In this document: one piece after another, positions 26,805 to 35,715 of the stretch | How positions within the stretch are numbered: position 1 is the first letter of the stretch | Layout: every line of letters begins with the position of its first letter | Origin: Nordella sp. HKS 07 | GTDB taxonomy: Bacteria; Pseudomonadota; Alphaproteobacteria; Rhizobiales; Aestuariivirgaceae | NCBI RefSeq assembly: GCF_011046735.1 | Contig: NZ_CP049258.1 | Span: 1,528,001 to 1,592,000, forward strand | Direction of reading: 5' to 3' | DNA: 64,000 nt | Program-made: the position numbers and the translations under genes | The notes under the pieces: model-generated | What the model was told of the DNA's origin: nothing | The model's input: the letters and a program-made list of their open reading frames with translations, nothing else | Database searches by the model: none

Positions 26805-28406
26805 TTATTCGAGCGCGGCCTTGGTGGCACGAAGGACCAGGAGAGGCAAGACGTCAAATGCATAGGGCATATGCAGCCGTTCCAGCCAATGGTGATAGTC
26901 GCGCCCCCAGGGCCCGATATTGATCACCGGATAGGCGGGCGACGGGCCAAGCGCGAAACTGGCGCCCCAGACCGGCGTATTGGCTTCAGCCGCAGACAAG
27001 TCGCCCGATGCCTCGCCGAGGAAGCTCATATCCGAAATGCCTGGGAAATAGCCGAGGCGGGAGACAGTCGTGCCCTTTTCGGCCGCGGCTTGGTCGAGCA
27101 CCGCCATCAGGCGCTCGCCCAGCGCCTCATCTTTCAGCGTCACCGCCGGATAAGGCAGCGAGCCGAAACCGAGGATCACGGCGGGTCCGGGCAGCTTGGT
27201 CGAGGCCCACACGAACTCGGTGATGAGCCTGGCCCGGGCCGGGAAATCAAGATCCTGCCGGTCCGCCAATTCCCGATTGAGGAGCGCAAACGAGGTCTCA
27301 AAATCGGGATCGGATCGGCGCGCCTGGGCGACCAGCTCGGCGAAGCTCAGCACCGCCACGCTTTCCTCACCGAAGGGTTGCGGCGGGCTGACCGCCCGGG
27401 CCCGCGCCGCGAGCCGGGCCACCGCCCGCTCCATGGCCTCGCGCGCCATGCCGGTCGCGATGCTCAAGACTTCCGCCGGTCCCCGGCGATGCTGCAGCGT
27501 GTTCCAGTAGAGAAAGATGCGCGCTGGCGTCGTGACATTGTAGCCGCTCTTCACATCCTTGACGTAGAGGGCGCTGGGCGGTGCGGCGATCTCATGGCCA
27601 CTCGTCTCGGCAAGCTCGGGCGCGCATTCGAACTCGCTGAGCAGCTCGGCGGCGAGATAACTGGCGTTTATCCCGGCAAAGGGATAGCACGCATGCGTTT
27701 CGCGCCCGATCACCAGTGCGGTGAGCAAGAGCTTCCCGATCGATCCCGTCGTCACCGAGCGCCCGAAGGAGCCGTCGCCGTCATCGGCGATCGAATCGAG
27801 ATTGATGACGAGGCTGATGTCGAGACCGCTTTCGCGCGCGATCTCGGGCAGAAGGGCGGCCGCCTTGCGCATGCCGGCCGAACGGTCCTCCTCGTCGGGC
27901 GTCGCCAGCAGCAGCACATTGCCTTGCCGATGCTCCTCCGCCGCGAAGGCCTCGAGCACGGCGATGCCGGCGGCGATCCCCGATTTCATGTCAAGCAGCC
28001 CGCGCCCCGGCAGATACTCGCCCGATTCGAGATCGGCGAGAGCTTGCGGATTCTCGCCGGTGCGCTTGAGCTTGTCGATGATCATCGGCAACAGCGCTTC
28101 CGGATCGCAGGCGAAAGGAGCGAGTTCGGCATAGTCGTCGAAGGGCACGGTGTCGAAATGCCCGGCGAGCACCACCGTCTTGCGTCCCTCGCCCTTCACC
28201 AGCGCCAGCAGGTTCGACCGGCGCGTTCCGTCACCGAGCGGCTGCACCCTCAGATGCTCGGGGTTCAGACGGAAATAGCGGTTCTGCGCCAGCATCGTCC
28301 GGAGGAGATGCGGGAAATCGCATTCCTCCGGCGATCCGGTGACGCTGCGCCATTGCGTCATCTGGATGGCCGCCGCGCGGGTCCGGGCCGCGAGATCGAA
28401 GGTCAC
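26805..28406 (-). CDS. M20-family metallopeptidase, RocB-like
   Basis: 533 residues, unusually long for M20 and close to RocB of arginine utilisation. Metal and catalytic motifs are GHFDTVPF, GRGLLDMKSG and TPDEEDRSAGM. A central insertion and the C-terminal NIGPWGRDYHHWLERLH complete the family pattern. It probably hydrolyses an amino-acid amide or acyl bond. It is 16 bases upstream of ridA on the same strand and follows the next amidohydrolase gene closely, so the three are likely one operon. Confidence 0.85.
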   Translation of the reverse strand: MTFDLAARTRAAAIQMTQWRSVTGSPEECDFPHLLRTMLAQNRYFRLNPEHLRVQPLGDGTRRSNLLALVKGEGRKTVVLAGHFDTVPFDDYAELAPFACDPEALLPMIIDKLKRTGENPQALADLESGEYLPGRGLLDMKSGIAAGIAVLEAFAAEEHRQGNVLLLATPDEEDRSAGMRKAAALLPEIARESGLDISLVINLDSIADDGDGSFGRSVTTGSIGKLLLTALVIGRETHACYPFAGINASYLAAELLSEFECAPELAETSGHEIAAPPSALYVKDVKSGYNVTTPARIFLYWNTLQHRRGPAEVLSIATGMAREAMERAVARLAARARAVSPPQPFGEESVAVLSFAELVAQARRSDPDFETSFALLNRELADRQDLDFPARARLITEFVWASTKLPGPAVILGFGSLPYPAVTLKDEALGERLMAVLDQAAAEKGTTVSRLGYFPGISDMSFLGEASGDLSAAEANTPVWGASFALGPSPAYPVINIGPWGRDYHHWLERLHMPYAFDVLPLLVLRATKAALE

Positions 28407-28430
28407 GGGCTCCTCCCGATCGCCGCTGGT

Positions 28431-29675
28431 TCAGGCGAAGCGCCGGTCGTATTCGAGCACGGCATTGAGCAGAACCTGCGCGCCCGCTCCGCATTCCTCG
28501 AAAGTGGTCGATTCTTCCTCATTGTGCGACAGCCCGCCGAGGCAGGGTACGAAGATCATCGTGGTCGGCGCGACACGTGCGATGTACGCGGCATCGTGGC
28601 CGGCGCCTGAGGCCATGTCGCGGGTGGCGAAGCCGGCCTGCTCGGCGCCGTGGCGCACGCAGTCGATGAGATCGGCCGCGAATTTGACCGCCGGCGACTT
28701 CCAGATGCGTTTCTCCTCGACCTCGAGCTTGAGCTCCTTGGCGATGCGCGGGATCGCCTCCTGGTAGATTTTTTCCATCTTGTCGAGCACGCTTTCGTCG
28801 GGATGGCGCAGATCGACGGTGAAGAAAACCTCACCCGGCACGACATTGCGGCTGTTCGGCTGGCTCTCGATGAGGCCGACGCTGGCGACGCCCGGCAGAT
28901 GGTCGAGGCCGATCTGGTTGATTGCCTCGATCATACGCGCGGCGCCCACCAGGGCATTCTTGCGCAACAGCATCGGCGTGGCGCCGGTATGCGCCGACTG
29001 GCCCTTCACGGTCACCTCGTACCAGCGCATGCCCTGGACGCCGGTGACGACGCCGATCATCTTCTGCTCGGCCTCGAGGATCGGACCCTGCTCGATATGG
29101 AGCTCGAACATCGCCTGGAACTTGTGCGAGCCGACGGGTTCTGTACCCTTGTAGCCGATACGCGCCAGTTCGTCGCCGAGCGTGATGCCGTCACGGTCGG
29201 CTCTGGAATAGGCGAAGTCCTCGGTGAAGACGCCGGCATAGACGCCCGAGCACAGCATGGCGGGCGCGAAGCGGGCGCCTTCCTCATTCGTCCAGTTGAC
29301 GATCATCAAGGGCGCATTGGTCTCATACCCGAGATCGACCATGCTACGCATCGTCTCAAGGGCGCCCAGGACGCCCAGCACGCCGTCGAACTTGCCCCCC
29401 GTCGGCTGGGTGTCGAGATGCGAGCCCATGGCGATGGGGGCGAGCGTGTTGTTCTTGCCCGGCCTCACGGCGAACATGTTGCCGACCGAGTCGATCGAGA
29501 CCTTGCACCCCAAGGCTTCGCATTGCGCCTTGAACCAGTCGCGTACCTTCTTGTCCTCGTCCGAGACGGTGAGCCGCTTGATGCCGCCCTTCGGCGTGCC
29601 ACCATATTTCGCAGTCTCCATGAGCGCGTCCCACAGGCGCTGCGGATTGATGGTGAGGTTGCTTTTGCTGGTCAT
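28431..29675 (-). CDS. M20-type Zn amidohydrolase (N-carbamoyl-amino-acid hydrolase / allantoate amidohydrolase family)
   Basis: 414 residues with GSHLDTQPTGGKFDGVLGV and WTNEEGARFAPAM, diagnostic of the HyuC / AllC / beta-ureidopropionase group. An SxHTGATP segment (KGQSAHTGATPM) in the dimerisation domain supports it. These enzymes split N-carbamoyl or ureido compounds. A dihydropyrimidinase-like gene lies 4 kb away (33942), which together would cover the last two steps of reductive pyrimidine or hydantoin breakdown; this link is inferred. The ATG at 29675 is the natural family start. Confidence 0.88.
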   Translation of the reverse strand: MTSKSNLTINPQRLWDALMETAKYGGTPKGGIKRLTVSDEDKKVRDWFKAQCEALGCKVSIDSVGNMFAVRPGKNNTLAPIAMGSHLDTQPTGGKFDGVLGVLGALETMRSMVDLGYETNAPLMIVNWTNEEGARFAPAMLCSGVYAGVFTEDFAYSRADRDGITLGDELARIGYKGTEPVGSHKFQAMFELHIEQGPILEAEQKMIGVVTGVQGMRWYEVTVKGQSAHTGATPMLLRKNALVGAARMIEAINQIGLDHLPGVASVGLIESQPNSRNVVPGEVFFTVDLRHPDESVLDKMEKIYQEAIPRIAKELKLEVEEKRIWKSPAVKFAADLIDCVRHGAEQAGFATRDMASGAGHDAAYIARVAPTTMIFVPCLGGLSHNEEESTTFEECGAGAQVLLNAVLEYDRRFA

Positions 29676-29696
29676 GAAACGGCCTCTTCGCACGGG

Positions 29697-29933
29697 TTAT
29701 TTTGAGTCTTCGTCGGGCGTCTTCGGCCAACTCAGGAAGAAAGTCCAGATCGCATAGCCGAGCATGGCGCAGGCGATCGCGATCCACAGCCCGTTATTGT
29801 AATAGGTCTCGACGGCGAGCCAGAATGCCACGACAGCGGTAATGGCGATGCGCCGCCACAAGGGCCGGTAGAACGGCGAGGCCTGTTCGTAGGTCCTCGC
29901 CTTGGGCTGCCCGTCCTGCGACTTATCGTCCAT
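29697..29933 (-). CDS. Small two-helix membrane protein
   Basis: 78 residues with two hydrophobic stretches (IAITAVVAFWLAVETYY and LWIAIACAMLGYAIWTFF) and a charged, disordered N-terminus. The ATG at 29933 lies 11 bases inside the end of the lytic transglycosylase gene, suggesting coupling. No family recognised. Confidence 0.65.
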   Translation of the reverse strand: MDDKSQDGQPKARTYEQASPFYRPLWRRIAITAVVAFWLAVETYYNNGLWIAIACAMLGYAIWTFFLSWPKTPDEDSK

Positions 29934-30735
29934 CGATCTGCTTGCCCATGATGGCGATCGCCTGCTGGTAGACCGAGGCGGCATTCCATCCCTGGATTGC
30001 GGCAAAATTGGTCTGCCCCGGCTGATAGCCGGCCCCCCTCACCCAGCCATGGCCTTTGAGGAAATTGGCGGTCGAGGCCAACGCGTCGGCCTTGGAATTG
30101 AGATTGACGCGGCCGTCGCCGTCACCATCGACACCGTAGAGCCGCACATTCTTGGGCAGGAACTGCGTGTGCCCGACCTCGCCATGCATGGCGCCGCGCG
30201 CCGAGGCCGATAATGTGCCGCGGTCGATGAGGGCGAGTGCCGCATAGAGCTGCTCGGTGAAATATTCGGGACGGCGGCAGTCATAGGCAAGCGTCGCCAC
30301 CGCCGAGAGCGTATGCTGGTTGCCGGTGATGTTGCCGAAGCCGGTCTCCATGCCCCAGATGGCGAGAAGCGGGCCGGGCGGCACGCCGTAGCGCTTCTCG
30401 ATCGCCGCGAACAGCGCCGCATTGGAGTTCTTGAGCGCCCGGCCGCGCGCGACGATGGCCGGTGCGCCGCGCTTCGCCATAAAGGCCGAGAGTGACAGCT
30501 TGAAGCTCTTCTGGCCGCGATCGGCGCGGATGGTGGCGGTCGAATAGGTCGTGTCCATGAGGGCGGCGATTGCCCGGGGCTTGATGCCGTTCTGCTTCGC
30601 CTCGGCGGCGAAGCTCTGCTTCCAGCTCTCGAAATTGGCGCCGGTATTGCCGCATTTGGCGGCTTTCGCCGCGTTCACCGCCAGGACCATGACCGCCAGC
30701 CCCGCGACCACGCCCATCCATTTGCTCTGCCTCAT
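29923..30735 (-). CDS. Lytic murein transglycosylase, MltB/SLT_2 family
   Basis: 270 residues with a signal peptide ending near AKA (about 25). The catalytic Glu130 lies in AIWGMETGFGN, followed by YDCRRPEYFTEQLYAAL and GEVGHTQFLPKN, typical of soluble MltB-like enzymes. It cleaves peptidoglycan glycan strands in the periplasm. The C-terminus ends after the catalytic domain with no peptidoglycan-binding module. Confidence 0.9.
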   Translation of the reverse strand: MRQSKWMGVVAGLAVMVLAVNAAKAAKCGNTGANFESWKQSFAAEAKQNGIKPRAIAALMDTTYSTATIRADRGQKSFKLSLSAFMAKRGAPAIVARGRALKNSNAALFAAIEKRYGVPPGPLLAIWGMETGFGNITGNQHTLSAVATLAYDCRRPEYFTEQLYAALALIDRGTLSASARGAMHGEVGHTQFLPKNVRLYGVDGDGDGRVNLNSKADALASTANFLKGHGWVRGAGYQPGQTNFAAIQGWNAASVYQQAIAIMGKQIDGR

Positions 30736-30769
30736 GCCGTTCTCCGCCTCTTTCCGTCATTAGAGCCTT

Positions 30770-30808
30770 CCCACTTTGATCGAAACGATGCGTTTCGATC
30801 AAAGTGGG
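30770..30808. repeat. Long perfect palindrome
   Basis: 18-base arms, CCCACTTTGATCGAAACG (30770-30787) and its reverse complement (30791-30808), with a 3-base loop. GAGCCTT and AAGGCTC extend the pairing outside an A-rich bulge. It is followed by the hairpin at 30850. The region lies between divergent genes. Confidence 0.75.
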
Positions 30809-30849
30809 AAAAAGGCTCGAACAATATCCAATCTGGAGCGCCTCCCTAT

Positions 30850-30873
30850 CGCCAAAGTCGAGCAACTTTGGCG
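30850..30873. repeat. Short palindromic repeat, family B
   Basis: CGCCAAAGT / ACTTTGGCG with a 6-base loop, framed by GAGCGC and GGGAAGCG. The same arms occur at 33850-33872, and a diverged relative at 6859-6905. Confidence 0.7.
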
Positions 30874-30960
30874 GGAAGCGTTCTAGTGGCTGGACATTGC
30901 CATCAGAAGTCGCACTTGTCACCGCTTGGATGAGATGGCATCAGGAGGCCGAATACCACC

Positions 30961-31587
30961 ATGCAGAAGACGCAGTCCCATATCGAGGCGCTGTTTCCCA
31001 CCCTCGTCTATCGCGCCGGCCTCAGCCGTGCCGGCCTTCTCAACCACGCGCTGGAAGAGGCGGCATTGGGGCTCGCCGAGCATGACGAGGCGGGCAGGCG
31101 CTGGTGCGCCAGGCACGGCTATCCGGGCTACACATCCTATGGCTCGCTTGCCGATCTCCCCGACCGCAGCCAGCCCTTTGCGCGGCTGAAGCGCCTCATC
31201 GAGCAGCATGCCGCCCGTTTTGCCAAGGAGCTGCATTGGGATTTGCGCGGCGGCAAGCCGCTCTGCGACACGATGTGGGTGAATGTGCTGCCCGAGGGCG
31301 GCTCGCATAGTTCCCACATTCACACCAATGCTGTCTTGAGCGGCACATATTACGTAAAATCGCCGCCGGGCGCGGGACCCATCGTCTTCGAGGATCCGCG
31401 CCATGCGCTGATGATGGCGGCCCCGCCGCGCAAAGCTTCCGCGCCCCGCACCTTCAAGACTTATGTTTCGCAGGAGCCGACGCCGGGCGCCTTGCTTCTT
31501 TGGGAAAGCTGGTTGCGCCACGAGGTGCCGCTCAACCGCGCGGCCGGCGAGCGCATCAGCGTGAGCTTCAATCTGGTGATCGGCTGA
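30961..31587 (+). CDS. Putative 2OG-Fe(II) oxygenase, TIGR02466-like
   Basis: 208 residues. The N-terminus IEALFPTLVYRAGL and the metal region GSHSSHIHTNAVLSGTYYV, followed by WLRHEVPLN and RISVSFNLVIG, follow the TIGR02466 pattern. The motif gives two histidines and a distal histidine and arginine for Fe(II) and 2-oxoglutarate. Substrate unknown. Weak ribosome site; the ATG at 30961 fits the family length. Confidence 0.75.
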   Translation: MQKTQSHIEALFPTLVYRAGLSRAGLLNHALEEAALGLAEHDEAGRRWCARHGYPGYTSYGSLADLPDRSQPFARLKRLIEQHAARFAKELHWDLRGGKPLCDTMWVNVLPEGGSHSSHIHTNAVLSGTYYVKSPPGAGPIVFEDPRHALMMAAPPRKASAPRTFKTYVSQEPTPGALLLWESWLRHEVPLNRAAGERISVSFNLVIG

Positions 31588-31647
31588 CCCGTTTGCGGCG
31601 GGTGGAAATCGTGTAAGCTTGGCCGCAATGGTAGTCATGCTGATCTC

Positions 31648-32574
31648 ATGCGTATCCTGCACCTGCTTCTCTATGCCCTGATCGTCGCCGCTCTGGCATG
31701 TGCAACCGGCCCTGCCGAAGCAGCGGGCAAGGCCAAGCCGGCGCAAGCCGAAGGCGCGCTCGGGCCTGCGATGCGCTTCGTCGTCGTCCGCAGCCATACG
31801 GAAGGATGCGAGCCCAATTGCCCGCAATGGATCTCGGCGGAAGGTGCGGTCACCCGGCAGACACCGGCTTTGTTCAAAAAGTTCCTCAAGCAGGTCGACA
31901 AGAACCGGCTGCCGATCCTGATCAACTCGCCGGGCGGCGATCTCGACGCTTCCATGGCGATCGGCAAGCTCATTCGCGCCCACGGCCTCGATGTGGGGGT
32001 TGCCTGGACCTTGTTCGCCGGCTGTTGGCCCGACGACAAGGCGTGCAAGCTGCCGGCAGAGCAGCGCGGCGTCTATGACGGCATACCGGTCACCTGGCGC
32101 GCTTTCTGTATTTCGTCCTGCACCTTCATTCTCGCCGGCGGGCGAAAGAGGTTGGCGATCGGCACCACGATCGCCGTCACGCCCATCTCTGTGACGCTGA
32201 CCAACCAGAAAGTCTTCTGGGAGGAGCGCTATCGCATGGTCAACGGCAAGAAGAAGATCATCAGCCGGAAGATCGTCAGACGCGGTCCGGCCAAGACCAC
32301 CACCACCACGAAGTTAGATAAGGCTTCGCGCCGCACGCTCAATACCTATGCGGCGGCAATGGGCCTCGGCAAGGGCTTCCTCGCCCTGTTCGGCAAGGCG
32401 ATCCCGACGTCGATCTATTACGTGACCGGCCACGACGCGCTTACTGCAAAGCTCGTCACCAGCATGGACAGCTCCCGCAGCCTGGTCGACAACCAGCTGT
32501 GCCAGGCTGAGCCCGTCGCTGACAACTGCATCGAGCGCGTTGCGACCATCGAACGGAAATCACTATCCCCCTGA
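31648..32574 (+). CDS. Secreted ClpP-like protein, copy 1
   Basis: 308 residues with an N-terminal signal peptide (LLLYALIVAALACATGPAEA). The core has CPQWISAEG (residues 58-66), INSPGGDLDASMAIG (about 93-107) and CISSC (154-158), resembling the ClpP/SDH serine-protease fold with a CxSxC nucleophile region. The C-terminal third is basic and unassigned. A paralog follows at 32810, separated by a duplicated piece of the dihydropyrimidinase gene. No function is known to me; catalytic activity is unproven. Confidence 0.75.
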   Translation: MRILHLLLYALIVAALACATGPAEAAGKAKPAQAEGALGPAMRFVVVRSHTEGCEPNCPQWISAEGAVTRQTPALFKKFLKQVDKNRLPILINSPGGDLDASMAIGKLIRAHGLDVGVAWTLFAGCWPDDKACKLPAEQRGVYDGIPVTWRAFCISSCTFILAGGRKRLAIGTTIAVTPISVTLTNQKVFWEERYRMVNGKKKIISRKIVRRGPAKTTTTTKLDKASRRTLNTYAAAMGLGKGFLALFGKAIPTSIYYVTGHDALTAKLVTSMDSSRSLVDNQLCQAEPVADNCIERVATIERKSLSP

Positions 32575-32586
32575 CGGTGCCACGGC

Positions 32587-32752
32587 CTAAGGCGTGACCA
32601 CGCCGGCGCGCGGCCGGTTGATCTCGCGCCAGGTCGAGTTGGCGACATGCACGGCGGGATAGGGATCGCGGCGCACCAAATCGCCCTTAACCGCTTGGGT
32701 CGCCCTCCTTCCAGACGACGCGGCCGCGCGACAGCACCGTCACCGGCACTTC
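32587..32752 (-). pseudogene. Duplicated 3' end of the dihydropyrimidinase gene
   Basis: The bases match, with small deletions, the last ~180 bases of the gene at 33942-35399. They include the shared stop region and the stretch encoding VHVANSTWREINRPRA. It has no start and no further homology upstream, so it is a broken copy left by a segment duplication. Confidence 0.8.
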
Positions 32753-32809
32753 CCGTTGCGTCAGAAATCCGTATATAGTCCGGAAATTGGCGATTGTCCG
32801 GTGCAGTCC

Positions 32810-33742
32810 ATGAAGATTGTCTCGCCTTTCCTCCTCGTACTGACGGCCGTGCTGACTGTTTGTGTTCTGCTCGCCGGTGCCGGTGAAGCCGCCACCAAGA
32901 AGACAAAGACGAAAGCGCCCGAGTCCGAAAAGTCCGTTTATGAGCAGCCGCTGCGTGTGGTGATCGTACGCAACATTATCGGCAATTGTGAACCCTTATG
33001 CCCACAATGGATCTCGGCGGAAGGGCAGATCACCGCGAAATCGCCTGCCGTGTTCAAGAAGGCGCTGGCCAAGATTGGCGACGAGAAGCTTCCCGTCATC
33101 ATCACCTCGCCAGGCGGCGATCTCGACGCCGCGCTTTCCATCGGCGAAATGATCCGCAAGCGCGGTCTCGATGTCGCGGTGGGCGGGACCCATTTCGGCG
33201 GCTGTGCGCCTTATCAGAAGACCTGCAAGCCGCCCAAGGAGCAGAAGGGCGTCTATCGCGGCTTCGTGGTCGCAGGGCAAAGCTTCTGTACCTCGGCTTG
33301 TCCCCTGATCCTGGCTTCCGGCACACGCCGCTTCGGCGGCCCCGAAAATTACATCGGCGTGCATCAGATCAGCCGGGTGATCACGCGCGAGAAGGTCCGT
33401 TATCTCGAGCGCTATCTCATCGTCAACGGCAAGAAAAAGGTCCTGAGCCGCAAGGTTGTCAGCCGCAAGCCGATGAAGAGCCTGGTGTCGACCAAGATCG
33501 ACAAACAGCTGCAGAAGAAGCTCACCGCTTATCTGAAGAAGATGGGCGTCGAGCCGACGCTGCTGGACCTGTTCGAGCGCGCTCCACCCTCCTCCATGTA
33601 CCGGATGATGGGCGATGAGCTTCGCAGCACAAAACTCGTGACCGACCTCACGCAAAGTGCCGACCTCACTCAGGTCGTCCGCTGCGTCGCGATACCGCCC
33701 GCCGCCAATTGCGTGGCCGTTCCTGGTACGGCCAAGCCATGA
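32810..33742 (+). CDS. Secreted ClpP-like protein, copy 2
   Basis: 310 residues with a signal peptide (FLLVLTAVLTVCVLLAGAGEA). It shares with copy 1 the block CPQWISAEG (64-72), SPGGDLDAALSIGEMIRKRG (about 100-119) and a CTSAC nucleophile region (160-164). It also shares the later VNGKKKVLSRKVVSR, which is VNGKKKIISRKIVRR in copy 1. The ATG at 32810 gives the signal peptide; the upstream frame is translated from the duplicated dihydropyrimidinase piece. Copy 2 adds GVHQISRVITREKV, where copy 1 has diverged, so copy 2 may retain the more typical active-site surroundings. Confidence 0.75.
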   Translation: MKIVSPFLLVLTAVLTVCVLLAGAGEAATKKTKTKAPESEKSVYEQPLRVVIVRNIIGNCEPLCPQWISAEGQITAKSPAVFKKALAKIGDEKLPVIITSPGGDLDAALSIGEMIRKRGLDVAVGGTHFGGCAPYQKTCKPPKEQKGVYRGFVVAGQSFCTSACPLILASGTRRFGGPENYIGVHQISRVITREKVRYLERYLIVNGKKKVLSRKVVSRKPMKSLVSTKIDKQLQKKLTAYLKKMGVEPTLLDLFERAPPSSMYRMMGDELRSTKLVTDLTQSADLTQVVRCVAIPPAANCVAVPGTAKP

Positions 33743-33840
33743 AGCTCACTTCAGAGGAAGACCGAGGCCGTCAACGGGCAAAGCACGAAGAGCGTGAAGA
33801 AATGTTGGTTCATGCAAACTCTTCGCACTCCGTGATTTAG

Positions 33841-33886
33841 AGCAAATCCCGCCAAAGTTGAAGACTTTGGCGATAAGGATTTGCTC
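33841..33886. repeat. Short palindromic repeat, family B
   Basis: Nested arms: AGCAAATCC / GGATTTGCT outside and CGCCAAAGT (33850-33858) / ACTTTGGCG (33864-33872) inside. Located between convergent genes, so it could serve as a bidirectional 3'-end structure. Confidence 0.7.
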
Positions 33887-33941
33887 CAACATATTGAGCG
33901 AATTCTTTCGGCGAAGTGTTACCACTCCGCCGGGATGCGCG

Positions 33942-35399
33942 CTAAGGCGTGACCACGCCGGCGCGCTTAACGGCGCGCGGCCGGTTGATCTCGCGCCAGG
34001 TCGAGTTGGCGACATGCACGGCGGGATAGGGATCGCGGCGCACGAAATCGCCGTCACCGGCCTTGGCCCTGAGATCGCCGTCCTTCCAGGCGATCCGCCC
34101 CCGCGACAGCACCGTCACCGGCAGGCCGGTGCATTGATAGCCTTCGAAGACATTGTAGTCGATGCGGCTGACCTGCGTCTTGGCCGAGATCGTCTTCGAT
34201 CTGGTCGGATCCCACAGGACGAGATCGGCGTCGGAGCCGACATCGACGCGGCCTTTCTTCGGATACATATTGAGGATGCGCGCGATATTGGCGGAGGTGA
34301 CGGCGACGAACTCCTCTTTCGTCAGGCGGCCCGTATTCACGCCCGCCGTCCACAGCACCGGCATGCGGTCCTCGAGACCGCCGGTGCCATTCGGGATCCT
34401 GGTGAAGTCCTTGGCGCCCATGCGCTTCTGCTCAGTGGTGAAGGAGCAATGATCGGTCGCCACCACCTGCAGCGAGCCCGACTGCAGGCCGGCCCACAGC
34501 GATTCCTGGTGCTTCTTTGGCCGGAAGGGTGGCGACATCACGCGCCGCGCCGCATAGTCCCAGTCCTTGTTGCGATACTCGTCCTCATCAAGGGTGAGAT
34601 GCTGGATCAGCGGCTCGCCATAGACGCGCTTGCCGGCCTCGCGTGCGCGCTTGATCGCCTCATGCGCGTCGCGGCAGGAGGTGTGCACGACATAAAGCGG
34701 GCATCCCGCCATGTCGGCGATCATGATGGCGCGGTTGGTGGCTTCGCCTTCGACTTCCGGTGGGCGCGAATAGGCATGGCCCTCGGGCCCGGTGACGCCC
34801 TGTGCCAGGAGATCGGCCTGCATGCGGAAGACGACATCGCCGTTCTCGGCATGGACGAGCGGCATCGCGCCGAGACCTGCGCAGCGCGAAAAGGAATGGT
34901 AGAGCTCATCGTCATTGACCATGAGCGCGCCTTTGTAGGCCATGAAATGCTTGAAAGTGTTGATGCCGTAGGTCTTCACCACCGTTTCCATCTCGTCGAA
35001 GACCTGTTTGTCCCACCAGGTCACCGCCATGTGGAAGGAGTAGTCTGAGGCCGCTTTCTCGGCCTTGCGCCGCCAGTCCTGATAGGCAGCGAGCATCGAC
35101 TGCTTGGGCGCAGGAATGCAGAAGTCAACGATCATCGTGGTGCCGCCGGAAAGGGCGGCCTTGGTGCCCCACTCGAAATCGTCCGCTGAGACGGTGCCCA
35201 TGAACATGAGCTCCATATGCGTGTGCGGATCGATGCCGCCCGGCATCACATAGAGGCCGCCGGCGTCGATGATCTCCGCCTTGCTTGGCGCTTCGAGCTT
35301 CTCGCCCACCGCGACAATCCGGCCATCGTCGATCAGCACATCGGCGCGCCGCGAATGATCATGATTTACGACGGTGCCGCCGCGGATGAGAATGGACAT
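33942..35399 (-). CDS. hydA: Dihydropyrimidinase / D-hydantoinase
   Basis: 485 residues with all metal ligands visible: HTH in GGIDPHTHMEL, the carboxylated lysine in FMAYKGALM, VHAENGD, VVHTSC and ATDHCSF. The enzyme opens dihydropyrimidines or hydantoins to N-carbamoyl amino acids. The start follows CGGAGG. The N-carbamoyl-type hydrolase at 28431 could act next. The 3' end has been duplicated at 32587. Confidence 0.92.
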   Translation of the reverse strand: MSILIRGGTVVNHDHSRRADVLIDDGRIVAVGEKLEAPSKAEIIDAGGLYVMPGGIDPHTHMELMFMGTVSADDFEWGTKAALSGGTTMIVDFCIPAPKQSMLAAYQDWRRKAEKAASDYSFHMAVTWWDKQVFDEMETVVKTYGINTFKHFMAYKGALMVNDDELYHSFSRCAGLGAMPLVHAENGDVVFRMQADLLAQGVTGPEGHAYSRPPEVEGEATNRAIMIADMAGCPLYVVHTSCRDAHEAIKRAREAGKRVYGEPLIQHLTLDEDEYRNKDWDYAARRVMSPPFRPKKHQESLWAGLQSGSLQVVATDHCSFTTEQKRMGAKDFTRIPNGTGGLEDRMPVLWTAGVNTGRLTKEEFVAVTSANIARILNMYPKKGRVDVGSDADLVLWDPTRSKTISAKTQVSRIDYNVFEGYQCTGLPVTVLSRGRIAWKDGDLRAKAGDGDFVRRDPYPAVHVANSTWREINRPRAVKRAGVVTP

Positions 35400-35425
35400 G
35401 GAAGCCTCCGTAATTTGGTCAATTC

Positions 35426-35545
35426 TCCCTCCCCCTTGTGGGGAGGGAAGGCCCGAAGGGCCAGGGTGGGGGTCGGGTGGTCTTTCAGAACTGAAATTGG
35501 AAAGACCGCCGGACCCCCACCCCTACCCCCTCCCCACAAGGAAGG
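35426..35545. repeat. Mosaic palindromic repeat element
   Basis: About 120 bases built of nested inverted repeats: TCCCTCCCC / GGGGAGGGA at the left, GGTCTTTC / GAAAGACC in the middle, and a right arm CCCCCTCCCCACAAGG complementary to the left end. Related to the repeat at 5752. Non-coding. Confidence 0.65.
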
Positions 35546-35715
35546 ACTACACCATTCCTTATTAAGGCTAAGCTACTGTTTCTCATTGTAAAATTCTAGG
35601 CAATAACTGGTTTCTATTACGAAAGGCAACACATAGGTAGCAGAGCATTAACAACCTATACCAGACTACTAATCTGGGGGTCAGAGGGGCGCGCAACCAT
35701 GCTGTCGATCCCACT
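35546..35715. other. Non-coding stretch with a tRNA-anticodon-arm-like hairpin
   Basis: AT-richer DNA before the degraded gene at 35716. The only structure seen is CCAGA-CTACTAA-TCTGG at 35661-35677, a 5-base stem with a 7-base loop, followed by GGGGTCAGAGG. It resembles part of a tRNA but no complete cloverleaf can be drawn. Confidence 0.3.

Noticed and set aside
26727-28610. 627-residue plus-strand frame
   Set aside because: Antisense to the RocB-like gene with intact metal motifs; no ribosome site or motif on the plus strand.
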